From NCBI RefSeq assembly GCF_001441165.1, contig NZ_CP013126.1, positions 3,563,551-3,627,550 on the forward strand: a stretch of DNA of 64,000 nucleotides. Reading direction: 5' to 3'. This document shows positions 36,600-43,594 of this stretch, one piece after another. Made by a program: the position numbers and the translations under genes. A model generated the notes under the pieces. That model was not told where the DNA came from and made no database searches. It saw nothing but the letters and a program-made list of their open reading frames with translations. The stretch is from Acidipropionibacterium acidipropionici. Lineage in GTDB: Bacteria > Actinomycetota > Actinomycetes > Propionibacteriales > Propionibacteriaceae. Each line of letters begins with the position of its first letter. Position 1 is the stretch's first letter.

Positions 36600-37252
36600 G
36601 TGCACGACGTGACAGACGGTGACCATCAGCCGGCCGCAGCGCCGGCCTCCGGCCGATTCGGAAGGGAGTCGCTCGAGCGGCTCATGACATTCGGGGACGC
36701 CGTGGTGGCCATCGCCATCCCCCTCATCGTGCTGCCCCTGGTCGACACCGCGATGGATGTGGACACGCGGCGGGGTTCTTCTCAGGGCACTGGGACACCC
36801 TGCTCGCAGCAGCGCTCTCGTTCGTGGTGGTGGCGGTCACCTGGCACGCCCACCACAAGTTGTTCATCGGCGCGAGCGGTTACAACGCCACGATCTTCTG
36901 GTTGGAGGTCGTCTGGCTCGCCGCCGAGGTCTTCCTGCCGGTCGCGACCGTCCTCGACGTCCTGGGCGACGGGGTCGGCCGCGCCGCCCTGGGCACCTAC
37001 ATCGGAGACCTGCTCCTCATCGTGTCCACCATGCGTTTCCAGGGGGTCGTCCTGGAGAGAACGGGCCTGGTCCCCCGCTCCCGGGGCCCGTGGTGGGCGC
37101 GTTGGCACGTCGTCGTGACCTGGTGCGTCATTCTGGTTCTGGCCCTGACGTTCCCGGGCGTCGGCGGGTACTGGATGCTGCTCGCACTCGTCGACGCCCT
37201 GGTCGTCAGGATGATCGGCCTCAGCTCAGCGCGGCGAGGATCTGACGGTTGA
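36600..37252 (+). pseudogene. TMEM175-family potassium channel-like protein, frameshifted
   Basis: The first part reads RESLERLMTFGDAVVAIAIPLIVLPLVD, the TM1 signature (FSDAVFAIA-like) of bacterial TMEM175 K+ channels. Around 36762-36770 the frame breaks, and the rest (AAGFFSGHWDTLLAAAL, then VTWHAHHKLF and further helices) continues in the -1 frame to 37252. The span is 653 nt, one less than a multiple of three, so a single base is missing; one extra G near 36767 would restore a 217-aa protein. This is either real inactivation or a sequencing error. It is divergent from the TetR gene with a shared operator. The 3' end overlaps the convergent PfpI gene by 32 bp. Confidence 0.8.
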
Positions 37253-37772
37253 AGGCCGGCAGATCGTTCGGGGTCCGCGAGGTGATGAGGGTGTATCCGT
37301 TGGCGGGGCACACCTTCGCCTCCTCGTCGACCCAGGTGGCTCCGGCATTGGCGAGGTCGGCCTGGAGGGTCGGGTAGGAGGTGAGCGTCTTGCCCTTGGC
37401 GACACCGGCATTGATGAGCAGCCAGGGCCCGTGGCAGATGGCCGCCACCACCTTGCCAGCCCCGGCCACACCGGCGACGATCCGCTGGGCGTCCCGGTCG
37501 ACACGAAGGCCATCGGCATTGATCGTGCCGCCCGGGATGACGACCGCGTCGTAGTCCTCGGCCTTCGCCGAGGCCAGTGCCAGGTCGGGATCCACCGTCG
37601 GGCCGGGTTCCCGGTCCCCCTTGAGGGTCTGGATCGGGGAGACCTCGGGAGCGGCGACCGTCACCTCGGCGCCCTGCTCCTTGAGATACTCCAACGGCTT
37701 GCCGATCTCATCGGTCTCGGTGCCGTAATTCGTCGAGATGATCAGAATCTTCTTGCCGGTCAGTTCGGACAT
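37221..37772 (-). CDS. DJ-1/PfpI family protein
   Basis: A 183-aa class I glutamine-amidotransferase-fold protein. It has VVIPGGTINADGLR and the nucleophile elbow AAICHGPWLLINAG with the conserved Cys-His, and it ends soon after LITSRTPNDLPAF. PfpI/YhbO-type members act as proteases, glyoxalases or deglycases under stress; which applies here is unknown. The ATG at 37772 has GAGGAATT upstream. It is divergent from the 178-aa hypothetical gene. Confidence 0.92.
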   Translation of the reverse strand: MSELTGKKILIISTNYGTETDEIGKPLEYLKEQGAEVTVAAPEVSPIQTLKGDREPGPTVDPDLALASAKAEDYDAVVIPGGTINADGLRVDRDAQRIVAGVAGAGKVVAAICHGPWLLINAGVAKGKTLTSYPTLQADLANAGATWVDEEAKVCPANGYTLITSRTPNDLPAFNRQILAALS

Positions 37773-37858
37773 TGAGAATTCCTCCTCAGAGACTGCGTTC
37801 ACCCACTGCAACAGGACCCCGCTTTCATGTGTTCCACCCGGAGTGGAAGAGTTGACCC

Positions 37859-38395
37859 ATGGGGTCCACAGACCAACAGAACCAGCAAGATCAACGAATT
37901 CAACAGCTGGCAAGCAATATCCGCTCGGCCTGCCGGGTTCGCAGATGGCAGGCCGGGGAGCTGGCCGACGAGGTCTCGCGCAGAGGGGTGACGCTCACCG
38001 AGGAGGCCGCCGCAGAGTTGCTCGCCGGCGACCGGGAACCGCTGATCGGGGAGGCCGCGGCCGTGGCCGCCGCCTTCGGCACCTCCGTCGACGCCCTCAT
38101 GACCAGCCCCGACGATTTCGAGCGCACCCTGGCCTGGACGTCGGTGCGTCACAGCTACAAGGAGGCCAGGCGCCGCCTCATGAGATCGGCCGCCGATTAC
38201 GAGACGGCCGCCGAGATGCTGTGCGACTACATGGACGGGGACTCGCATATCCCCCCTCTGGAGCGCGACGATCTGGAGCATCAGCTGGCCCAGTCCTGCG
38301 CCTGGGTGGCGATGGACGGTTACGAGGACCACAACCCGTGGCGGAAGCGCTGGGGCATCGACGTCGACCCCGACGACCCGGTGACCAAGATCTAG
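37859..38395 (+). CDS. Hypothetical protein with possible N-terminal HTH
   Basis: A 178-aa soluble protein that I do not recognise. Residues about 12-85 resemble an XRE/Cro-type helical DNA-binding region (two helices, then GEAAAVAAAFGTSVDALM, the typical helix after the HTH). The C-terminal half is helical and acidic, ending WGIDVDPDDPVTKI. It has no membrane segment. It is divergent from the PfpI gene, and its stop overlaps the convergent MerR-HEAT gene by 4 bp. The start is uncertain. Confidence 0.6.
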   Translation: MGSTDQQNQQDQRIQQLASNIRSACRVRRWQAGELADEVSRRGVTLTEEAAAELLAGDREPLIGEAAAVAAAFGTSVDALMTSPDDFERTLAWTSVRHSYKEARRRLMRSAADYETAAEMLCDYMDGDSHIPPLERDDLEHQLAQSCAWVAMDGYEDHNPWRKRWGIDVDPDDPVTKI

Positions 38396-39417
38396 CCCAG
38401 CAGGTATTCGGCCACAGACCGCACCGCCGGGTCGGGGTCCCGGGCGAGCCCCGCCAGCACCTCTGCGGCGTCCGTCCCGCCGACCTCCCCGAGAGCCTGG
38501 GCGATCCGGCTGCGGACCTGCGAGGCATCGGCGCCGCGGGAGTCCAGACGGGCGGACAGCGCGTCGACCACCTCGGCAGCCGCATCGGGCGAGGCGTGGG
38601 CGAGTGTCGCCAGCGCCTCGGCCGCCTCGACGTCATTCATTCCCGCGACCACCATCGTCACGAGCCGGGCGATGAGCACCCTGGGCTCGGCGGCGCCCGA
38701 TCCACGCCGTGCCAGGAAGAGGGCGGCGTGCCCGGCGACGGCCAGGTCCGGATCGCCGAGGAAGCCTGCGAGCAGGGACGACGAGGCGGGATCGTCGAAC
38801 TCGTCGAGTGCGAGCACGATCCTCAGGCGCACCTGCCGGTCGATGTCGCGCGCTCTGTCCGCCAGCGCCTCCAGAGCGGGGCGTCCCGCACGGGCCACCG
38901 CCCAGCGCAGGGTGCCGGCGACGCCGTCATCGGGCTCGTCCAGATAGCTGTCGACGAGTTGACCGGCCATCCGCGGGCCCTCCTCACCCGTCGGCTCGGA
39001 CCCTGTCGACAGCGCCGCGGCGACGCGCCGGGCGGGGTCTCCCGAGCGCAGTGCCGACAGCAGCCCGACGACGTCGAGAACGTCCTGGCGGCTGCGGGGC
39101 TCGCTGGCCTCGATCCCGCGCAGGCGAACCAGGAGTGAGTGCTCGGCGGCGATCCTGGCCTCGGTCTCGCCGATGAGCCGCTCGATCACCCCGGCGGCGT
39201 CGAAGTCGGGATCATCCAGGGCCTGCCCCACCTGGGCCAGGGACAGGCCCAGGGTGCGCAGCGCCTCGGCCGCCAGCAGCCGCTGGAGATCCTGCGGCCC
39301 GTACTCGCGGTATCCGGTGCCGGTGCGCGCCGAGGGCTTCACCAGGCCGATGCGGTCGTAGTGGCGCAGCATCCTCACGCTCACCCCGGAGCGACGCGAC
39401 ACCTCACCGATCAGCAT
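38392..39417 (-). CDS. MerR family regulator fused to HEAT repeats
   Basis: A 341-aa protein. The N-terminal MerR winged HTH is clear (MLIGEVSRRSGVSVRMLRHYDRIGLVKPSARTGTGYREY), followed by the dimerisation helix (to about 110). The rest (about 125-341) consists of alpha-helical HEAT-like repeats (ALAGFLGDPDLAVAGHAALFLARRG; QALGEVGGTDAAEVLAGLARDPDPAVRSVAEYLL). It lies 4 bp downstream of the HEAT-only gene in the same operon. HEAT repeats usually bind proteins, so the effector could be a protein partner; this is inference. Confidence 0.88.
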   Translation of the reverse strand: MLIGEVSRRSGVSVRMLRHYDRIGLVKPSARTGTGYREYGPQDLQRLLAAEALRTLGLSLAQVGQALDDPDFDAAGVIERLIGETEARIAAEHSLLVRLRGIEASEPRSRQDVLDVVGLLSALRSGDPARRVAAALSTGSEPTGEEGPRMAGQLVDSYLDEPDDGVAGTLRWAVARAGRPALEALADRARDIDRQVRLRIVLALDEFDDPASSSLLAGFLGDPDLAVAGHAALFLARRGSGAAEPRVLIARLVTMVVAGMNDVEAAEALATLAHASPDAAAEVVDALSARLDSRGADASQVRSRIAQALGEVGGTDAAEVLAGLARDPDPAVRSVAEYLLG

Positions 39418-39421
39418 GAGG

Positions 39422-40078
39422 TCATTCTCCCAGGGCGTAGACCCGCTTGGCCTCCTCGACGGCGTCATCGAATGCGGTGTCGGGATCGTCCAGCATGGTG
39501 AGGACGGCCCGGGCATGCACCCGGGCACGCCGCCCGCCCTCGGCGGCCACCTCGTCCAGGACGGGGCGCGAGGCCTCGCCCAGGCCCAGCAGAGCCATCC
39601 CGAGGCTGAGCCTCATGCCTCGATCGCCGCGTCCCAGCTGGGTGGCCAGACGCCGGGCCAGGGCCTCCTGACCGCCGTCGGGCACCAGCGCGACCGCTGC
39701 CCGCCATGCCGCCCTGGCGATCTCGACATCCTCGGATGCGATGAACTCGTCGGTGACGGCCGGCCAGCCGCGCGGATCGCCCACCTTCGACAGAGCGTGG
39801 AGGGCCTGCGCCCTGGCCTCGGGGTTGGCCGATCCGAGCTCGGCGATGAGGGCCGGGACGGTGACGTCGGCGGGGTGACTGAGCAGCGCCCAGACGAGCA
39901 TGTCGCGGACGAAGAAGTCGGGATCGACGCCGGCGCGCCCGATGAGCACGGGCACATCACCGGGCTGCGGATCGGCTCCGGCGGCCATCGCCACCTGAAG
40001 CCGCTGCGAGGGCGAGGTGGATTCGAGGGCCCGGATGAGCTGCTCTGTCGTACGGGGGTTCCTGGGGTTCGTGGTCAT
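39422..40078 (-). CDS. HEAT repeat protein
   Basis: A 218-aa all-alpha protein made of HEAT/PBS-lyase-like repeats (VPALIAELGSANPEARAQALHALSKVGD; WPAVTDEFIASEDVEIARAAWRAAVALV). There is no catalytic motif or signal peptide. It is the first gene of an operon with MerR-HEAT and has a strong AAGGAGG ribosome binding site at 8-nt spacing. The repeats resemble those in its operon partner, which suggests a shared origin or interaction. Confidence 0.88.
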   Translation of the reverse strand: MTTNPRNPRTTEQLIRALESTSPSQRLQVAMAAGADPQPGDVPVLIGRAGVDPDFFVRDMLVWALLSHPADVTVPALIAELGSANPEARAQALHALSKVGDPRGWPAVTDEFIASEDVEIARAAWRAAVALVPDGGQEALARRLATQLGRGDRGMRLSLGMALLGLGEASRPVLDEVAAEGGRRARVHARAVLTMLDDPDTAFDDAVEEAKRVYALGE

Positions 40079-40100
40079 GTCGACCTCCTTCTGCCCATTC

Positions 40101-40131
40101 ACTGAACAACCTGACACCGTGTGAGAGTCAA
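40101..40131 (-). promoter_or_regulatory. MerR-type promoter/operator of the HEAT operon
   Basis: On the minus strand TTGACT (40131-40126) and TTCAGT (40106-40101) are 19 bp apart. Between them lies the dyad CTGACACCGTGTGAG (40111-40125; CTnACAC-n-GTGTnAG). An over-long spacer holding a dyad is the hallmark of MerR-controlled promoters. Confidence 0.65.
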
Positions 40132-40162
40132 ACGGTCCGGCTACGCTGCGGGCGATCACCGC

Positions 40163-40765
40163 TCAGGTGTCGGCGATTGGCAGCGCGGCGGCCAGGTCGG
40201 CCGCCGACATGCCCCGGTCGAAGCTGGCGCGCGACGTCAGCACGGAGCCGAAGACCGCGCTCCAGAAGATCCGCACCGATCGGTCGACTCCCAGCCCGGC
40301 CTTCCAGCCCCGATCCCGCAGAACGGTCCTCAGGTAGCCCGAGGACTGGCGGAACAGGACGGTGAGGCCGGCATCCACCGCCGGCTGGACCGATGGGTTC
40401 GCCCGGGCGACCGCCATCGCGCCCACCACCACCGACAGGGAGGTCATCGACATCGCCGTCGACGCCAGGGTCCGCCCGAGATTCCCAGGGGTCGCGGCGC
40501 CGTGCCCGGCCTCCCGCAACCGCTCGGACTGGCGCAGCAGCAGACCGAAGGCCGAGCCGACGTAGAGGGCGTCCTTCGACCCGAAGTGGTGGGTGATCTG
40601 GTTGGGGAAGACCCGGGCGGCGGCGGCGATCTCCTTGACCGTGACGTCCCCGAAGGACCGTTCCTCGAACAGCGCCATCGCCGCGTCCCGGATCCTGAGG
40701 CGCGCGTCGTCCCCGCGCGGCGAGGCTCCCCTCGAGCGGGGTCGGGATGTCGGGCGTTTGGGCAC
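40163..40765 (-). CDS. TetR/AcrR family regulator (probable FabF repressor)
   Basis: A 200-aa regulator with the HTH RIRDAAMALFEERSFGDVTVKEIAAAARVFPNQITHHFGSKDALY. The GTG at 40765 is preferred over an ATG 13 codons upstream because TACAAT lies 6 nt before it and the longer version would start inside the operator. It is divergent from the ketoacyl synthase gene. Two copies of a 15-bp palindrome occupy the shared promoter region, so it probably represses both. Confidence 0.88.
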   Translation of the reverse strand: MPKRPTSRPRSRGASPRGDDARLRIRDAAMALFEERSFGDVTVKEIAAAARVFPNQITHHFGSKDALYVGSAFGLLLRQSERLREAGHGAATPGNLGRTLASTAMSMTSLSVVVGAMAVARANPSVQPAVDAGLTVLFRQSSGYLRTVLRDRGWKAGLGVDRSVRIFWSAVFGSVLTSRASFDRGMSAADLAAALPIADT

Positions 40766-40772
40766 GGCGTTA

Positions 40773-40787
40773 TTGTATGCGATACAA
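40773..40787. promoter_or_regulatory. TetR operator copy 1
   Basis: TTGTATGCGATACAA, a perfect 6-bp-arm palindrome with a 3-bp centre. It overlaps the TACAAT -10 element of the TetR gene (minus strand, 40772-40777). Confidence 0.7.
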
Positions 40788-40793
40788 ATAGAC

Positions 40794-40808
40794 TTGTTCG
40801 TCATACAA
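40794..40808. promoter_or_regulatory. TetR operator copy 2
   Basis: TTGTTCGTCATACAA matches copy 1 at 11 of 15 positions. The two centres are 21 bp apart, two helical turns, so dimers would bind the same DNA face. Confidence 0.6.
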
Positions 40809-40827
40809 CATGACTGGGAGTGTCGCT

Positions 40828-42036
40828 ATGAGGATTGCCATGACGGGATACGGGGCCGTGACGCCGTTCGGCCTCGGCGTCGACGCGCTGTGGTCGGGTC
40901 TGGTCGAGGGACGGTCCGGAGCCCGCGCCCTGGAGGGCGAGACCTGGGAGGGTCTGCCGGTCAAGATCGCCGCGCCGGTCACCGAGGACCTCGAGGCGGT
41001 CCTCGGCCACCCGAAGGCCCGCCAGCTCGACCGCTCCCAGCAGTTCGCGATGGTCGCCGCCGGCCAGGCCTGGGCCGACGCCGGGCAGCCCGACGTCGAC
41101 CCCGAACGCCTGGCGGTGGTCATCGGCACCGGGATCGGCGGCGTCACCACCCTGCTCGACCAGGACGACATCCTCGAGGCCCGAGGGGCCCGCCGGGTCT
41201 CCCCCCGCGCGGTCCCGATGCTGATGCCCAACGGGGCGGCAGCCCAGGTGAGCATCGAGTACGGGGCGAAGGCGGGCGCCTTCACCCCGGTCTCGGCGTG
41301 CGCATCCGGGGCCGAGGCCATCACGATGGCGGCCCGGCTCATCGCCTGCGGGGAGGCCGACGTCGTCATCGCCGGGGGCACGGAGGCCGCCGTCGCCCCG
41401 ATCACCATGGCCGCGTTCTCCCAGGCCACCGCTCTGGCCCGCCCCGAGCACCGGCCCGACCAGATCTCCCGCCCTTTCTCGGCCGACCGGCACGGGTTCC
41501 TTCTCGGGGAGGGGGCCGGAGTGGTGATCCTGGAGAGCGTCGAGCACGCCACGGCCCGCCGGGCCCGCACCCGTGCGACGCTGGCCGGATGGGCGGTGAC
41601 CTCCGACGCCTATCACGTGACCGCCACCGAGCCCACCGGCGCCCAGCAGGTCCGCGCGATCCGCACCGCTCTGACCCACGCCGGGCTGTCACCCGAGGAG
41701 ATCGGCCTGGTGAACGCGCACGCCACCAGCACCCCGGTCGGGGACCTGTCGGAGGCCAACGCCGTCGAGACGATCCTGGGTGACGACGTCCCGGTCACCG
41801 CCCCGAAGGGGGCCATCGGACATCTGCTGGGTGGCGCCGGGGCCGTGGAGACCATCGCCACCATGCGCTCCATCGAGACCGGGATCATCCCGCCGACGCT
41901 GAACCTGGAGGAGCAGGATCCACAGATCCACATCAATGTCGTCCACGGTTCGCCGCTCCACCAGCCGGTCGGAGCGGCCCTCAACAACTCCTTCGGCTTC
42001 GGGGGCCAGAACGTCACCCTGGCCATGACCTCCTGA
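40828..42036 (+). CDS. fabF: Beta-ketoacyl-ACP synthase II-like (FabF)
   Basis: A 402-aa thiolase-fold condensing enzyme that elongates acyl chains with malonyl-ACP. The catalytic triad is Cys158 (VSACASGAEA), His in VNAHATSTPVGD and His in GAIGHLLGGAGA; GFLLGEGAG and the C-terminal NNSFGFGGQN are also conserved. The ATG at 40828 has GGGAG 8 nt upstream; an in-frame ATG at 40810 abuts the operator. There are no other fatty acid genes nearby, so it is a stand-alone, TetR-controlled ketosynthase, possibly for membrane lipid adjustment. Confidence 0.92.
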   Translation: MRIAMTGYGAVTPFGLGVDALWSGLVEGRSGARALEGETWEGLPVKIAAPVTEDLEAVLGHPKARQLDRSQQFAMVAAGQAWADAGQPDVDPERLAVVIGTGIGGVTTLLDQDDILEARGARRVSPRAVPMLMPNGAAAQVSIEYGAKAGAFTPVSACASGAEAITMAARLIACGEADVVIAGGTEAAVAPITMAAFSQATALARPEHRPDQISRPFSADRHGFLLGEGAGVVILESVEHATARRARTRATLAGWAVTSDAYHVTATEPTGAQQVRAIRTALTHAGLSPEEIGLVNAHATSTPVGDLSEANAVETILGDDVPVTAPKGAIGHLLGGAGAVETIATMRSIETGIIPPTLNLEEQDPQIHINVVHGSPLHQPVGAALNNSFGFGGQNVTLAMTS

Positions 42037-42092
42037 CCCGCCGGCAGCGGCGACTACGGTTGGGGGAGACCGTCACCCAGGAGGAGACCGAC

Positions 42093-42917
42093 ATGTCCCA
42101 GACCGCGCAGGACACCCGCTTCGCCGCCGACTGGCAGAGCTGGCATGACGCCCACGAGAAGGCCCGCACCGATCCTCTGGGGATCCTCGCCGCGACCGGT
42201 CTCTACTTCCTCGACGACGACCCGCTGAGCGTCGACGGCGTCCCGGGATCCTGGCAGCTGGTCGACGGGCAGCCGCAGGTGACCCTGGCCGACGGCGAAA
42301 CTCTGGACGACGCCGGGCGCACCCTCACCGGCACCGTCGCGCTGGGCGAGAGGATCTCCCGGGGCGGAGTGCTGCTGGGCTACACGGACGGGGACGCCCA
42401 TGGGGCGGCCGAGGTGGCGTGGCGAGGGTCCCAGGTGATGCTGCGGCCGCGTCGCGACGACGGAGCCTACCTGGCCCACTTCCCGGGGACTCCGGCCTAC
42501 CCGGCCGATCCGGCGTGGGCCGTCCCCGCTCACTTCGAGGCCTACGAGCAGGCCCGCGAGGCCACTGTAGGGGCGGTGATCGACGGCCTGGAGCACCACT
42601 ACACCGCACCCGGCGTCCTCACCTTCTCCATCGACGGGACGCAGTACCAGCTCACCGCCTTCACCGGCGGGCGCGACGGCTCCCTCATGGTCCTGATGCG
42701 CGACGCCACCAGCGGTGTCACGACCTACGGGGCATCGCGCACCCTGGGGGTGCCGGCCCCGGATGGCGACGGGAACACCGTCATCGACTTCAACCGGGCC
42801 TCGAATCTGCCCTGCGCCTACACCAACTACGCCACCTGCCCGCTGCCGCCGGTCGAGAACAGGCTGCCGATCGCCGTGGAGGCCGGCGAGAAGCTGCCGC
42901 CCGCCAGGGTCGAATGA
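42093..42917 (+). CDS. DUF1684 family protein
   Basis: A 274-aa protein of the DUF1684 family, function unknown. Signatures are the N-terminal WQSWHDAHEKARTDPLGILAATGLYFLDD and the C-terminal DFNRASNLPCAYTNYATCPLPP, a conserved Cys-containing motif. There is no signal peptide or membrane helix. GGAGGAGACC precedes the ATG. It lies 56 bp after fabF on the same strand and may be co-transcribed. Confidence 0.9.
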   Translation: MSQTAQDTRFAADWQSWHDAHEKARTDPLGILAATGLYFLDDDPLSVDGVPGSWQLVDGQPQVTLADGETLDDAGRTLTGTVALGERISRGGVLLGYTDGDAHGAAEVAWRGSQVMLRPRRDDGAYLAHFPGTPAYPADPAWAVPAHFEAYEQAREATVGAVIDGLEHHYTAPGVLTFSIDGTQYQLTAFTGGRDGSLMVLMRDATSGVTTYGASRTLGVPAPDGDGNTVIDFNRASNLPCAYTNYATCPLPPVENRLPIAVEAGEKLPPARVE

Positions 42918-42928
42918 CCTCCGAGTGA

Positions 42929-43495
42929 TCAGGACCGGTCCGGTCCCGGCAACCCCAGACCCTTCATGAGGGCCGCGACGTCGGCCCGCGCGGTGGGCGG
43001 GTCCATGGCCGTCACCACGACCCCGTAGCAGGCCCGCAGGGTCCGCAGCAGATCCATCGTCGTCACCAGGGTGGCCACCTCCCCCGCCTCGCGGGCCCCT
43101 GCCAGCAGAGGCTCGAGGAGTCGGCCGAGCCGGGTGTCGGCGCCCCGGGCACGGGTGTCGCGACGCGCCGCGACTGCCATCTCGATGAAGGCGACGTCGG
43201 TGAGCACCATTTCGAGCACCTCCTGCCACACGACCTTGAAGGCACGGCCCCGGTGTTCCTGGCGGGCCGCGGCCGCCACCTGGTCGAGATGGGCCAGGTT
43301 GTCCTCGAAGACGGCCATGGCCAGGGCCGACCGGTTCGGGAAGTGGCGATAGAGCACCCCCTGGCCCACCCCCGCGTCCTTGGCGATCGCCGAGAGCGGG
43401 ACGCCGATGCCCCGTTCCGCGAACAGGCGGCGCGCAGAGGCCAGAAGCGCCCTCCGGTTACTGTCGGCTGCGGCCGGCCCGCGGTTGGACTTCAT
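42929..43495 (-). CDS. TetR/AcrR family regulator (probable flavoprotein repressor)
   Basis: A 188-aa regulator with the HTH ALLASARRLFAERGIGVPLSAIAKDAGVGQGVLYRHFPNRSALA and a C-terminal TetR_C domain of the SACE_7040-like type. It is divergent from the flavoprotein gene, with a 20-bp interrupted palindrome (43534-43553) between the two. A TATAGT hexamer on the minus strand (43524-43529) can serve as its -10. Confidence 0.9.
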   Translation of the reverse strand: MKSNRGPAAADSNRRALLASARRLFAERGIGVPLSAIAKDAGVGQGVLYRHFPNRSALAMAVFEDNLAHLDQVAAAARQEHRGRAFKVVWQEVLEMVLTDVAFIEMAVAARRDTRARGADTRLGRLLEPLLAGAREAGEVATLVTTMDLLRTLRACYGVVVTAMDPPTARADVAALMKGLGLPGPDRS

Positions 43496-43525
43496 CGGAC
43501 TCCTTCGTCGGTGCAGATGCTCAAC

Positions 43526-43531
43526 TATACT
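43526..43531 (+). promoter_or_regulatory. -10 element (TATACT) of the flavoprotein gene
   Basis: TATACT sits 63 bp before the ATG. The overlapping minus-strand reading TATAGT could serve the TetR gene, so this is a compact divergent promoter. Confidence 0.45.
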
Positions 43532-43533
43532 GA

Positions 43534-43553
43534 ACCGGACAGCGTCGTCCGGT
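43534..43553. promoter_or_regulatory. Probable TetR operator
   Basis: Perfect 7-bp arms ACCGGAC and GTCCGGT with a 6-bp spacer, just downstream of the TATACT -10 in the divergent region. Confidence 0.6.
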
Positions 43554-43594
43554 ACTGGGATCCCCCTTCCGGTACCGATCGGAAGGGGTTCGAG

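Noticed and set aside
36824-37252. A separate 142-aa membrane protein
   Set aside because: It is the second part of the frameshifted TMEM175-like gene.
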